Of a stretch of 7,775 bases of DNA, positions 1-5,702 are shown piece by piece. The stretch covers positions 1-7,775 of the forward strand of contig JBBTCG010000185.1 in the NCBI GenBank assembly GCA_038043305.1, in the 5' to 3' direction. The DNA comes from JACRCE01 sp038043305 (lineage in GTDB: Bacteria; Desulfobacterota; GWC2-55-46). How positions within the stretch are numbered: the stretch's first letter is position 1; each line of letters opens with the position of its first letter. The position numbers were made by a program, and so were the translations under genes. The notes beneath the pieces were generated by a model. That model had not been told where the DNA came from and made no database searches. It worked only from the letters and a program-made list of their open reading frames with translations.

Positions 1-186
1 GACGCCGTTACCATCGGACAGTACCTTCAGCCCACGCGCTTAAATCTGCCGGTCGCCCTGTACGTGAGGCCAGAGGTATTCGAGGAGTACGAAGCATACG
101 GCATGAGTATAGGAATAAAACACGTATACTCAGGCACGTTCGTAAGGAGTTCATACAACGCCGAGAGGTTGGCATCCGGCGGCTGA
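1..186 (+). CDS. lipA: Lipoyl synthase, C-terminal part (5' end outside window)
   Basis: Reading frame 1 is open from the window edge to TGA at 184-186 and gives the last 61 residues. LipA is a radical-SAM enzyme that inserts two sulfur atoms into protein-bound octanoyl chains to make the lipoyl cofactor of 2-oxoacid dehydrogenases and the glycine cleavage system. The fragment starts in the conserved TIGQYLQP segment, continues through PEVFEEY and GIKHVYSG, and ends with RSSYNAE (RSSY at fragment residues 49-52). In characterised LipA the serine of this RSSY motif ligates the auxiliary iron-sulfur cluster, and it is present here. The radical-SAM cysteines lie upstream of the window and cannot be checked. 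Only 6 residues follow the RSSYNAE motif, as expected for a natural C-terminus. The family match is by eye but very characteristic. Confidence 0.93.
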   Translation, partial: DAVTIGQYLQPTRLNLPVALYVRPEVFEEYEAYGMSIGIKHVYSGTFVRSSYNAERLASGG

Positions 187-187
187 A

Positions 188-217
188 CTTACTTTCTTTT
201 TAGGGAAAAAAAGTAAG
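188..217. repeat. Stem-loop CTTACTTT...AAAGTAAG just after lipA
   Basis: CTTACTTT at 188-195 is the exact reverse complement of AAAGTAAG at 210-217. T-rich (197-201) and A-rich (205-208) stretches allow the stem to continue across one mismatch. It begins one base after the lipA stop codon. The downstream side is A-rich (caaaagaaaa), not T-rich, so it is not a standard Rho-independent terminator for lipA. It may protect the 3' end of the mRNA or be a copy of a dispersed palindrome. It shares its CTTAC-TTTCTT core with the stem at 362-387. Confidence 0.55.
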
Positions 218-250
218 CAAAAGAAAAATCAATAGGGCTTCACCCATCCT

Positions 251-351
251 TGTATGTCATTCCCGATGTTTTTATCGGGAATCCATAGTTTTTGTTTTAA
301 AAGACAATACTGGATTCCCGCTTAATACTTGCGGGAATGACAGTATCTACA
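251..351. repeat. Double-hairpin ATTCCCG inverted-repeat element (REP/dRS3-like)
   Basis: This is a compact symmetrical element. The outer arms TGTCATTCCCG (255-265) and CGGGAATGACA (332-342) are perfect reverse complements. The inner arms CGGGAATCCA (276-285) and TGGATTCCCG (311-320) are also perfect. Each half is itself a hairpin: TCCCGAT (261-267) with ATCGGGA (274-280), and TTCCCGC (315-321) with GCGGGAA (331-337). TGTA (251-254) and TACA (348-351) extend the symmetry. The ATTCCC-N12/13-GGGAAT units resemble the dRS3 repeats of Neisseria (ATTCCC-N8-GGGAAT) and the CATTCCCG repeats common between genes of many environmental proteobacteria. No coding potential is visible. Whether it is mobile cannot be judged from one copy. 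Confidence 0.75.
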
Positions 352-361
352 TAGTTTGTGG

Positions 362-387
362 CTTACCTTTCTTTCAAGAAAGGTAAG
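362..387. repeat. Perfect 12-bp-arm palindrome in the alaC leader
   Basis: CTTACCTTTCTT (362-373) and AAGAAAGGTAAG (376-387) are perfect reverse complements with only two bases between them. As RNA this would be an 11-bp stem with a four-base loop. It ends 20 bases before the alaC ribosome binding site and so would sit in the 5' leader if transcription starts upstream. It is a diverged version of the stem at 188-217. No T-run follows, so it is not a classical terminator. It could be an operator, an mRNA-stabilising leader hairpin or a repeat copy. Confidence 0.6.
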
Positions 388-398
388 TGTCGCACACT
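386..398. promoter_or_regulatory. Small palindrome AGTGT-CGC-ACACT before alaC
   Basis: AGTGT (386-390) and ACACT (394-398) are perfect reverse complements around CGC. The site overlaps the end of the larger palindrome by two bases and lies just before the alaC Shine-Dalgarno sequence at 407-415. Its size and position would suit a binding site for a dimeric regulator, but a 5-bp arm can occur by chance and I do not recognise the regulator. Confidence 0.25.
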
Positions 399-406
399 AC
401 GAGTTC

Positions 407-415
407 AGGAAGAGG
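407..415 (+). promoter_or_regulatory. Ribosome binding site that fixes the alaC start
   Basis: AGGAAGAGG ends two bases before ATG at 418, and its AGGA core at 407-410 is seven bases from the start. This purine-rich site selects ATG 418 over the in-frame GTG at 358. Starting at 358 would translate the palindrome at 362-387 and add 20 residues that AlaC proteins do not have. Confidence 0.7.
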
Positions 416-417
416 AC

Positions 418-1617
418 ATGGAGGAATTTCACAGGATAAAGCGGTTGCCGCCGTATGTGTTCAACATCGTAACCGAATTGAAGGTGGCCGCAAGGAAGCG
501 CGGCGAGGACATCATTGACTTCGGCATGGGCAACCCGGACTTGCCGACGCCGCAGCATATCGTTGACAAGCTCATCGAGAGCGTCCATAACCCAAAGAAC
601 CACCGGTACTCCGCATCCAAGGGCATCTACAAACTGCGATGCGCCATAGCGGACTGGTACAAACGCCGCTACGACGTTGACATAGACCCTGACACCGAGG
701 CGGTCGCAACCATAGGCTCTAAAGAGGGCATATCGCATCTTGCCCTTGCCATACTCGGCCCCGGGGACGTGGTGTTCGTGCCTGATCCGACCTACCCGAT
801 ACACAAGTATTCGGTGATCATTGCCGGAGGGGACGTAAGGAGCATACCGCTCCTTCCCGGCGTTGACTTCTTTGACGAGCTTCAAAAGGCCGTAAAGCAG
901 ACGTGGCCTAAGCCAAAACTCCTGATATTGAACTTTCCCCATAATCCAACGACAGAGGTGGTTGACAGGGAGTTTTTCGTAAAGGTCGTTGACTTTGCGC
1001 GCGAGAATAACATCATGGTGGTGCACGACCTCGCCTACGCGGACATCGTGTTTGACGGTTACAAGGCCCCGAGTTTTCTTGAGATACCCGGGGCAAAGGA
1101 CATAGGCGTGGAGTTTTTTACGCTTTCCAAGAGCTACAACATGCCGGGCTGGAGGGTGGGGTTTGCCGTGGGCAATCGTAAGCTCATCGCGGCTCTTACG
1201 AGGATCAAGAGTTATCTGGACTACGGCATGTTCCAGCCCATACAGATAGCCGCGATAATAGCCCTGAACGGCTCGCAGGACTGCGTAAAGGATATTTGCG
1301 GGGTTTACGAGAGCAGGCGAAACGTCCTCATCGAGAGCTTTGCAAAGGCCGGATGGGAGATTGAAAAACCAAAGGCAACCATGTTCGTATGGGCAAGGAT
1401 ACCGGAGCATTTGCGCTCCATGAAGTCCCTTGAGTTTTCAAAGCTCCTGCTCGAAAAGGCGAAGGTGGCGGTTTCTCCGGGCATCGGCTTCGGCGAGATG
1501 GGGGACGAGTTCGTGAGGATCGCGCTTGTAGAGAACGAACACCGCGTGCGTCAGGCCGCAAAGTGCATAAAAAAGGCGCTGGATACTGATGTCAGGACAG
1601 CCTTGGGGTCGAAGTAA
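418..1617 (+). CDS. alaC: Alanine/LL-DAP-type PLP aminotransferase (AlaC family)
   Basis: The product has 399 residues and is a fold-type I aminotransferase of class I/II, closely resembling Escherichia coli AlaC (YfdZ) along its whole length. AlaC makes alanine from pyruvate and glutamate in the cytoplasm. Relatives are often annotated as LL-diaminopimelate or methionine aminotransferase, so the exact substrate is inferred. Visible features are the N-terminal RLPPYVFN (9-16), GMGNPD (36-41), the cofactor-phosphate region GSKEG (100-104), HNPT (175-178), D204 and Y207 in HDLAYAD, the Schiff-base lysine K238 in TLSKSYNMPGWR with R246, and the carboxylate-binding R367 in EFVRIALVEN. Length is normal for the family and no key residue is missing. 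It is the first gene of an operon with hom (4-base gap) and thrC. With an aspartate-family operon as context, a role in lysine or methionine metabolism remains possible. Confidence 0.9.
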   Translation: MEEFHRIKRLPPYVFNIVTELKVAARKRGEDIIDFGMGNPDLPTPQHIVDKLIESVHNPKNHRYSASKGIYKLRCAIADWYKRRYDVDIDPDTEAVATIGSKEGISHLALAILGPGDVVFVPDPTYPIHKYSVIIAGGDVRSIPLLPGVDFFDELQKAVKQTWPKPKLLILNFPHNPTTEVVDREFFVKVVDFARENNIMVVHDLAYADIVFDGYKAPSFLEIPGAKDIGVEFFTLSKSYNMPGWRVGFAVGNRKLIAALTRIKSYLDYGMFQPIQIAAIIALNGSQDCVKDICGVYESRRNVLIESFAKAGWEIEKPKATMFVWARIPEHLRSMKSLEFSKLLLEKAKVAVSPGIGFGEMGDEFVRIALVENEHRVRQAAKCIKKALDTDVRTALGSK

Positions 1618-1621
1618 TCGG

Positions 1622-2941
1622 ATGAAAAGGATCAACATAGGCATAATCGGACTTGGCACCGTGGGCACGGGCGTTCTCCGGGTGCTCAAGGAGAGCGCCG
1701 TTGTCATACGCGAGAGGCTTGGGGCCGAGCTTGTCCTAAAGAGGGCCTCTGACAGGGACATCGTAAGGGACAGGGGCGTAAGGCTTGAGCCGGGCGTCCT
1801 GACCACTGACGCGCTTGAAGTCATAAACGACCCTGACATATCCGTTGTCATCGAGCTTGTTGGTGGCACGACCGATGCGAAGGACTTCATATTAAAGGCG
1901 CTTGACGCTGGCAAGCACGTCGTTACGGCCAACAAGGCGCTTTTGTCAACGCACGGGCCGGAGATATTCAAAAAGGCCGTTGACAAGGGGCTTGACGTAT
2001 ACTTCGAGGCGTCCGTCGGAGGCGGCATCCCGGTAATAAAGGCGCTGAGGGAGGGTCTTGCGGCCAACAGGATCGAGGCGATATACGGCATCATAAACGG
2101 CACCTCCAATTATATACTGTCCAAGATGACGCACGACGGCGGGAAGTTCGAGGACGTGTTGAGGAGGGCGCAGGAAAAGGGCTACGCCGAGGCTGACCCG
2201 GCTTATGACGTGGAGGGGATTGACGCGGCGCACAAGCTGGCCATCCTGATTAACCTTGCTTACGGCACAAACGTCGCGCTTGCCGACATCTACACCGAGG
2301 GTATAACGCGCATCTCCCAGCTTGACATAAAGTTTGCAAAGGAGTTCGGGTACAGGATAAAGCTCCTTGCTATCGCCAAATCAGTTGACAACAGCGTCGA
2401 GGCCCGCGTGCATCCCACGATGGTTCCGGCAACGCATCCCCTTGCCTCGGTTGACGGCGTTTACAACGCCATATACATGCGCGGCAGCGCTGTTGGCCCT
2501 CTCATGTTATCCGGTCTCGGCGCGGGCATGATGCCCACCGCAAGCGCCGTGGTATCGGACGTTATTGACATAAGCAGGAATATCGTCAAGGGCATATCAG
2601 GCAGGCTTTCTCCCTTTGCATGTATGCCGGACGCGGTGCGGCCGGTTAAGATAAAGGACATGGCCTTGCTTGAGATACCGTATTATCTGAGGTTTCTTGC
2701 GCTGGACAAGCCCGGCGCCCTGTCAAAGATTTCAGGAGTCCTTGGCGCTCATAATATCAGCATACTGTCGGTCATACAAAAGGACAGGAAGATCGGCGGG
2801 GCCGTGCCCCTCGTGATAGTTACGCACCACGCGCTTGAGGCTGAGCTTGCCTGCGCCATTGAAGAGATAGAGAAACTTGATATAATACTCGACAAGGTTG
2901 TTAGAATCAGGATTGAGGATAATCTGGGCGCGGCTTTGTAA
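1622..2941 (+). CDS. hom: Homoserine dehydrogenase with C-terminal ACT domain
   Basis: This 439-residue protein reduces aspartate semialdehyde to homoserine with NAD(P)H, the branch point to threonine and methionine. The N-terminus carries the Rossmann motif GLGTVGTG (10-17). TANKALLS (102-109) holds the conserved catalytic lysine K105. The family signature runs from A183 to K205, with G187, D192-P193, D196, G199, D201 and K205 all present. An ACT domain at about 354-430 (LDKPGALSKISGVL and following) is the usual site of threonine feedback inhibition. It is the monofunctional form, not fused to aspartokinase, and full length. ATG 1622 is chosen because MKRINIGIIGLG is the typical start. An in-frame ATG at 1589 would add 11 unrelated residues and overlap alaC. 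The Shine-Dalgarno is weak (GGGG at 1605-1608), so translation may be coupled to alaC, which ends four bases upstream. Confidence 0.95.
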   Translation: MKRINIGIIGLGTVGTGVLRVLKESAVVIRERLGAELVLKRASDRDIVRDRGVRLEPGVLTTDALEVINDPDISVVIELVGGTTDAKDFILKALDAGKHVVTANKALLSTHGPEIFKKAVDKGLDVYFEASVGGGIPVIKALREGLAANRIEAIYGIINGTSNYILSKMTHDGGKFEDVLRRAQEKGYAEADPAYDVEGIDAAHKLAILINLAYGTNVALADIYTEGITRISQLDIKFAKEFGYRIKLLAIAKSVDNSVEARVHPTMVPATHPLASVDGVYNAIYMRGSAVGPLMLSGLGAGMMPTASAVVSDVIDISRNIVKGISGRLSPFACMPDAVRPVKIKDMALLEIPYYLRFLALDKPGALSKISGVLGAHNISILSVIQKDRKIGGAVPLVIVTHHALEAELACAIEEIEKLDIILDKVVRIRIEDNLGAAL

Positions 2942-2958
2942 TACTTAGGCTGCATCGC

Positions 2959-2964
2959 GGGGAG
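2959..2964 (+). promoter_or_regulatory. Ribosome binding site supporting the GTG start of thrC
   Basis: GGGGAG lies seven bases before GTG at 2972. It is the only good site near the beginning of the threonine synthase frame and supports a GTG start there. Confidence 0.65.
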
Positions 2965-2971
2965 ATAAAAA

Positions 2972-4042
2972 GTGCAACTTACAAGAAAAGGCCTGTGGGC
3001 CGGGATAATCGGCGAGTTTCGGGAGTTTTTGCCGGAGATAAGCGATGACGCGATAGTAACGCTTCTCGAAGGCAACACCCCGCTCATCGAAATGGCCAAC
3101 ATGAAGTACCTGTTCGGGGACATAAGGCTCCTTTTCAAGTTCGAGGGGCTAAATCCTACAGGTTCCTTCAAGGACAGGGGCATGACCTTGGCCGTGTCAA
3201 AGGCAAAGGAGGACGGGGCAAAGGCCGTGATATGCGCCTCGACCGGCAACACCTCGGCCTCGGCCTCGGCATACGCCGCAAAGGCCGGAATGAAGTCTTA
3301 CGTGCTGGTTCCGGAAGGGTCCGTGGCGCTCGGCAAGCTCTCTCAGGCAATGATGCACGGCGCGCTGGTCTTGCAGATAAAGGGCAACTTCGACGACGCG
3401 CTCAACATAGTCAAGGACGTTACGAAAAACTATCCGGTAACGATGGTCAACTCCATAAACCCTTACAGGATAGAAGGTCAGAAGACCGCTGCCTTTGAAG
3501 TTGCCGAGCATCTTGGACACGCGCCCACATATCACTTTTTGCCGGTTGGAAATGCCGGGAATATCACGGCATACTGGAAGGGGTACAAGGAGTATAAGGA
3601 AAAGGGCGTGATATCGAGTCTGCCAAAGATGATGGGTTTTCAGGCCGAGGGCGCGGCTCCGATAGTGGCCGGACATCCTATAGAGGACCCGCAGACCATT
3701 GCCACGGCCATCAAGATAGGCAACCCGGCAAGTTGGGCCGCCGCCCTTGCCGCGCGCGACGAGAGCGTCGGCGTTATTGATTCTGTTACCGACGCGGATA
3801 TACTTGAGGCATATAAGCTTTTGGCCAGCCGCGAAGGCATATTTTGCGAACCGGCAAGCGCGGCAAGCCTCGCCGGCGCGATACGGATGAAGAAGGAAGG
3901 CGTTTTGAACGACGGCGATACCGTGGTCTGCACGCTTACTGGACACGGGCTTAAGGACCCGAACATGGCGATAAACTCGTGTCCCAAGCCGTTAAAGGTC
4001 GCCGCTGATACGAAGAAGATACTCAAGGCAATGGGGTTTTAA
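2972..4042 (+). CDS. thrC: Threonine synthase
   Basis: The 356-residue product converts O-phosphohomoserine to threonine with PLP. It is the compact fold-type II form of about 350 residues, as in Bacillus or Thermus, rather than the longer enteric type. After EGNTPLIE (33-40) comes the PLP-lysine motif NPTGSFKDRG (61-70, lysine K67). STGNTSAS (90-97) contains the asparagine that contacts the cofactor, GNAGN (193-197) binds its phosphate, and LTGHGLKD (322-329) closes the active site. The start codon is GTG at 2972 with a good Shine-Dalgarno at 2959-2964. It is the last gene of the alaC-hom-thrC operon, 30 bases after hom. No homoserine kinase (thrB) or apgM-like substitute lies in this cluster. 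A long inverted repeat follows the stop codon and probably ends the transcript. Confidence 0.95.
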   Translation: MQLTRKGLWAGIIGEFREFLPEISDDAIVTLLEGNTPLIEMANMKYLFGDIRLLFKFEGLNPTGSFKDRGMTLAVSKAKEDGAKAVICASTGNTSASASAYAAKAGMKSYVLVPEGSVALGKLSQAMMHGALVLQIKGNFDDALNIVKDVTKNYPVTMVNSINPYRIEGQKTAAFEVAEHLGHAPTYHFLPVGNAGNITAYWKGYKEYKEKGVISSLPKMMGFQAEGAAPIVAGHPIEDPQTIATAIKIGNPASWAAALAARDESVGVIDSVTDADILEAYKLLASREGIFCEPASAASLAGAIRMKKEGVLNDGDTVVCTLTGHGLKDPNMAINSCPKPLKVAADTKKILKAMGF

Positions 4043-4087
4043 CTGCTAAAAATCGCTCTTTTTCCCGGCCGTTACTCTGTGGGCGTC

Positions 4088-4147
4088 AGGGCGAAAATAA
4101 AAATGCTCACATATTAGCATATATGCTGCGTTTTTTATTTTCGCCCT
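4088..4147 (+). terminator. Probable terminator of the alaC-hom-thrC operon
   Basis: The 16-bp perfect stem (4088-4103 with 4132-4147) has GC-rich ends and A/T-rich inner arms, and the loop palindrome 4116-4127 is followed closely by TTTTTT at 4131-4136. Either the short loop hairpin plus T-run or the whole stem could stop transcription after thrC. The T-run lies inside the long stem rather than after it, so this is not a textbook Rho-independent terminator. The call rests mainly on structure and position. Confidence 0.4.
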
Positions 4148-4150
4148 TCC

Positions 4151-4179
4151 TTGACTTCGGAAAAAATAGCTGATTTTTA
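4151..4179 (+). promoter_or_regulatory. Weak candidate promoter for surE
   Basis: TTGACT (4151-4156) is a good -35-like hexamer. With a 17-base spacer the -10 position would be TTTTTA (4174-4179), which is a poor match. The candidate sits in the right arm of the inverted repeat, about 35 bases before surE. No better pair is visible in this gap, yet a promoter is expected because a new transcription unit appears to start here. Confidence 0.2.
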
Positions 4180-4215
4180 GCGTCGCCATAAAGTTAAATC
4201 CCCTTACACTCGAAC

Positions 4216-5001
4216 ATGAACAACCCCAAGCTGGCGACAGTGAATAATAAAAGGCCGAAAGAAAAGATAATCCTCGTATCGAATGACGACGGCATACGTT
4301 CCCACGGCATATTGAAGCTCGCCTCCGCGCTCCGGCGCGTCGGCAGGGTTTACGTCGTTGCCCCGGACAGGGAGCGGAGCGCGGCAGGCCATTCGCTTAC
4401 GCTTCACAGGCCGCTTCGCGTCGAACGAGTGGGCGAGGGGATGTACGCCGTTGACGGGACGCCGACCGACTGCATAAGCCTCGCCGTAAACGGCATCATG
4501 CCGTCAAGGCCGGACATCGTGGTCTCCGGCATCAACAAGGGCGCAAACCTCGGAGAGGACGTAACCTATTCCGGCACCGTGAGCGCGGCGATGGAGGGCA
4601 CGCTCATGGGCATACCGTCAATCGCCGTTTCTCTGGCCGGAAGGGATGGGTTCGATTTCAAGGACGCCGCCCGTTTCGCCGTCTCCCTTGCAAGGCGTAT
4701 CCTGAAAAGCGGCCTTCCGAAAGATACCCTCCTTAACGTGAACGTGCCTCAGGTTATCAAGGTAAAAGGACATAGGATCACGCGGCAGGGCAAGCGCTTC
4801 TTCAGCGACGCGGTAGTCGAGAAGGTGGACCCGCGCGGAAAGAAATATTACTGGATAGGCGGCGATATGCTCAGGTGGGAGGGCGGCAAGGACACGGACT
4901 TTCACTGCGTGCACCAGCAGGGCCGCATCTCCATTACGCCGCTTCATTTGGACCTTACCAACTACGCCGCGATGAAGGAGCTTCAGGGCTGGAAGATATG
5001 A
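4216..5001 (+). CDS. surE: 5'/3'-nucleotidase SurE
   Basis: The 261-residue protein is a metal-dependent nucleotidase (survival protein E) that removes phosphate from nucleoside monophosphates and helps stationary-phase survival. Visible motifs are ILVSNDDGI with metal ligands D24 and D25, PDRERSAAGHS with ligand S55, DGTPTDC (80-86), SGIN-GANLG with ligand N107, and YSGTVSAAMEG (118-128). All metal ligands are present and the length is normal. The N-terminus carries about 16 extra, basic residues before the first strand, whereas many SurE proteins begin almost directly at ILVSNDDG. No clear Shine-Dalgarno precedes ATG 4216, and an in-frame GTG at 4240 would trim eight residues, so the start is uncertain. 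It is the first gene of surE-pcm-nlpD-rpoS and overlaps pcm by four bases (ATGA). Confidence 0.95.
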   Translation: MNNPKLATVNNKRPKEKIILVSNDDGIRSHGILKLASALRRVGRVYVVAPDRERSAAGHSLTLHRPLRVERVGEGMYAVDGTPTDCISLAVNGIMPSRPDIVVSGINKGANLGEDVTYSGTVSAAMEGTLMGIPSIAVSLAGRDGFDFKDAARFAVSLARRILKSGLPKDTLLNVNVPQVIKVKGHRITRQGKRFFSDAVVEKVDPRGKKYYWIGGDMLRWEGGKDTDFHCVHQQGRISITPLHLDLTNYAAMKELQGWKI

Positions 5002-5690
5002 AGAGCAACTTCAAGGAGGCGACTGCAAAGCTCAGGGTAAAAAAAGACAACTACTCGTGGCCGCGCCGGAAGATGGTGGACTCGCAGATAATCGCCCGCG
5101 GCATAAAGCAGGCGGAGGTCATAAACGCCATGCTGACCGTCCCTCGTCATATATTCGTAGAGGAGGCGCTTGTCGGTCAGGCATATTCCGACTTTGCGCT
5201 GCCCATAGGCATGGCTCAGACGATATCTCAGCCGTACATGGTCGCGCTGATGGCCGAGGCGGCGCATCTTAAGGGCGTTGAAAAGGTATTGGAGATAGGC
5301 ACAGGCTCAGGCTATCAGACCGCTGTGCTCTCACAGCTGTGCTCGAAGCTGTATTCGATTGAGAGGATATCTTCCTTGGCCGCAAGGGCAAGAAGGGCGC
5401 TTGACGAGCTTATGCTCTCCAACGTGGTGATACACGTCGGGGACGGAACCCTTGGCTGGCCCGAACATGCGCCGTATGACGCGATAATCGTGTCAGCGGG
5501 CGCGCCAAAGACGCCTCAGGCGATAACGGCGCAACTGGCGATTGGCGGAAGGCTGATAATACCGGTAGGGAAGAGCGAGGCGCAGGAACTCTTGAGGATT
5601 ACGCGCAAAAAGAACGGCCTTATTACCGAGAGGCTTTGTCCTTGCAGATTTGTAAGGCTCATAGGCGCGGAAGGCTGGCAAGGCGCGTGA
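4998..5690 (+). CDS. pcm: Protein-L-isoaspartate O-methyltransferase
   Basis: The 230-residue enzyme methylates L-isoaspartyl residues in aged proteins with S-adenosylmethionine, starting their repair. Family features are MVDSQIIARGI (26-36), the substrate-side loop AQTISQPYM (73-81), SAM-binding motif I VLEIGTGSGYQTA (97-109), the acidic E122 in YSIER after strand 2, GDGTLGWPEHAPYDAIIV (148-165) and GGRLIIPVG (183-191). Nothing essential is missing. ATG 4998 overlaps the surE stop codon as ATGA, which indicates translational coupling, and GGAAG lies just before it at 4991-4995. The frame is open further upstream, but that would lie entirely inside surE. Another start at M26 would lack a good ribosome site. 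Pairing with surE is the arrangement known from Escherichia coli. Confidence 0.95.
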   Translation: MKSNFKEATAKLRVKKDNYSWPRRKMVDSQIIARGIKQAEVINAMLTVPRHIFVEEALVGQAYSDFALPIGMAQTISQPYMVALMAEAAHLKGVEKVLEIGTGSGYQTAVLSQLCSKLYSIERISSLAARARRALDELMLSNVVIHVGDGTLGWPEHAPYDAIIVSAGAPKTPQAITAQLAIGGRLIIPVGKSEAQELLRITRKKNGLITERLCPCRFVRLIGAEGWQGA

Positions 5691-5702
5691 TAACGGCCAA
5701 TT

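Larger units (their letters stand above)
4045..4181. repeat. Nested long inverted repeat between thrC and surE
   Basis: Outer arms GCTAAAAATC (4045-4054) and GATTTTTAGC (4172-4181) are perfect complements. Pairing can continue inward with GCT/AGC (4055-4057 with 4168-4170) and TTTTTCC/GGAAAAA (4059-4065 with 4159-4165). Inner arms AGGGCGAAAATAAAAA (4088-4103) and TTTTTATTTTCGCCCT (4132-4147) are perfect over 16 bp. The loop contains another palindrome, AGCATATATGCT (4116-4127), which competes with ATGCT/AGCAT (4103-4107 with 4116-4120). The element fills most of the 173-base gap and has no coding potential. No clear target-site duplication flanks it. It could be a small non-autonomous element (MITE-like) that now acts as a bidirectional terminator. 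Confidence 0.7.

Noticed and set aside
188..351. A CRISPR array in the lipA-alaC gap
   Set aside because: The repeats are inverted, not direct, with no regular spacers and no cas genes nearby.
358..417. An upstream GTG start for alaC
   Set aside because: It would translate a perfect palindrome and add 20 residues absent from AlaC proteins, while ATG 418 has a good ribosome site.
397..1410. A 337-codon open frame on the - strand opposite alaC
   Set aside because: The translation resembles no known family, is rich in His, Arg and Pro, and mirrors the codon bias of alaC. It is a shadow of the real gene.
1589..1621. An upstream ATG start for hom
   Set aside because: The 11 extra residues do not match the family, and MKRINIGIIGLG from 1622 is the usual beginning.
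1438..2109. A 223-codon open frame on the - strand across the alaC-hom junction
   Set aside because: It is Ser/Pro/Thr-rich with no recognisable motif, has no ribosome site and lies opposite two clearly real genes.
3250..3272. A CCTCGG tandem repeat in thrC
   Set aside because: It encodes the Ser-Ala run of the conserved GNTSASASAYAA segment, so it is explained by protein conservation and codon bias.
3197..3946. A 249-codon open frame on the - strand inside thrC
   Set aside because: It has no family signature and its composition is that of an antisense shadow of a G+C-rich gene.
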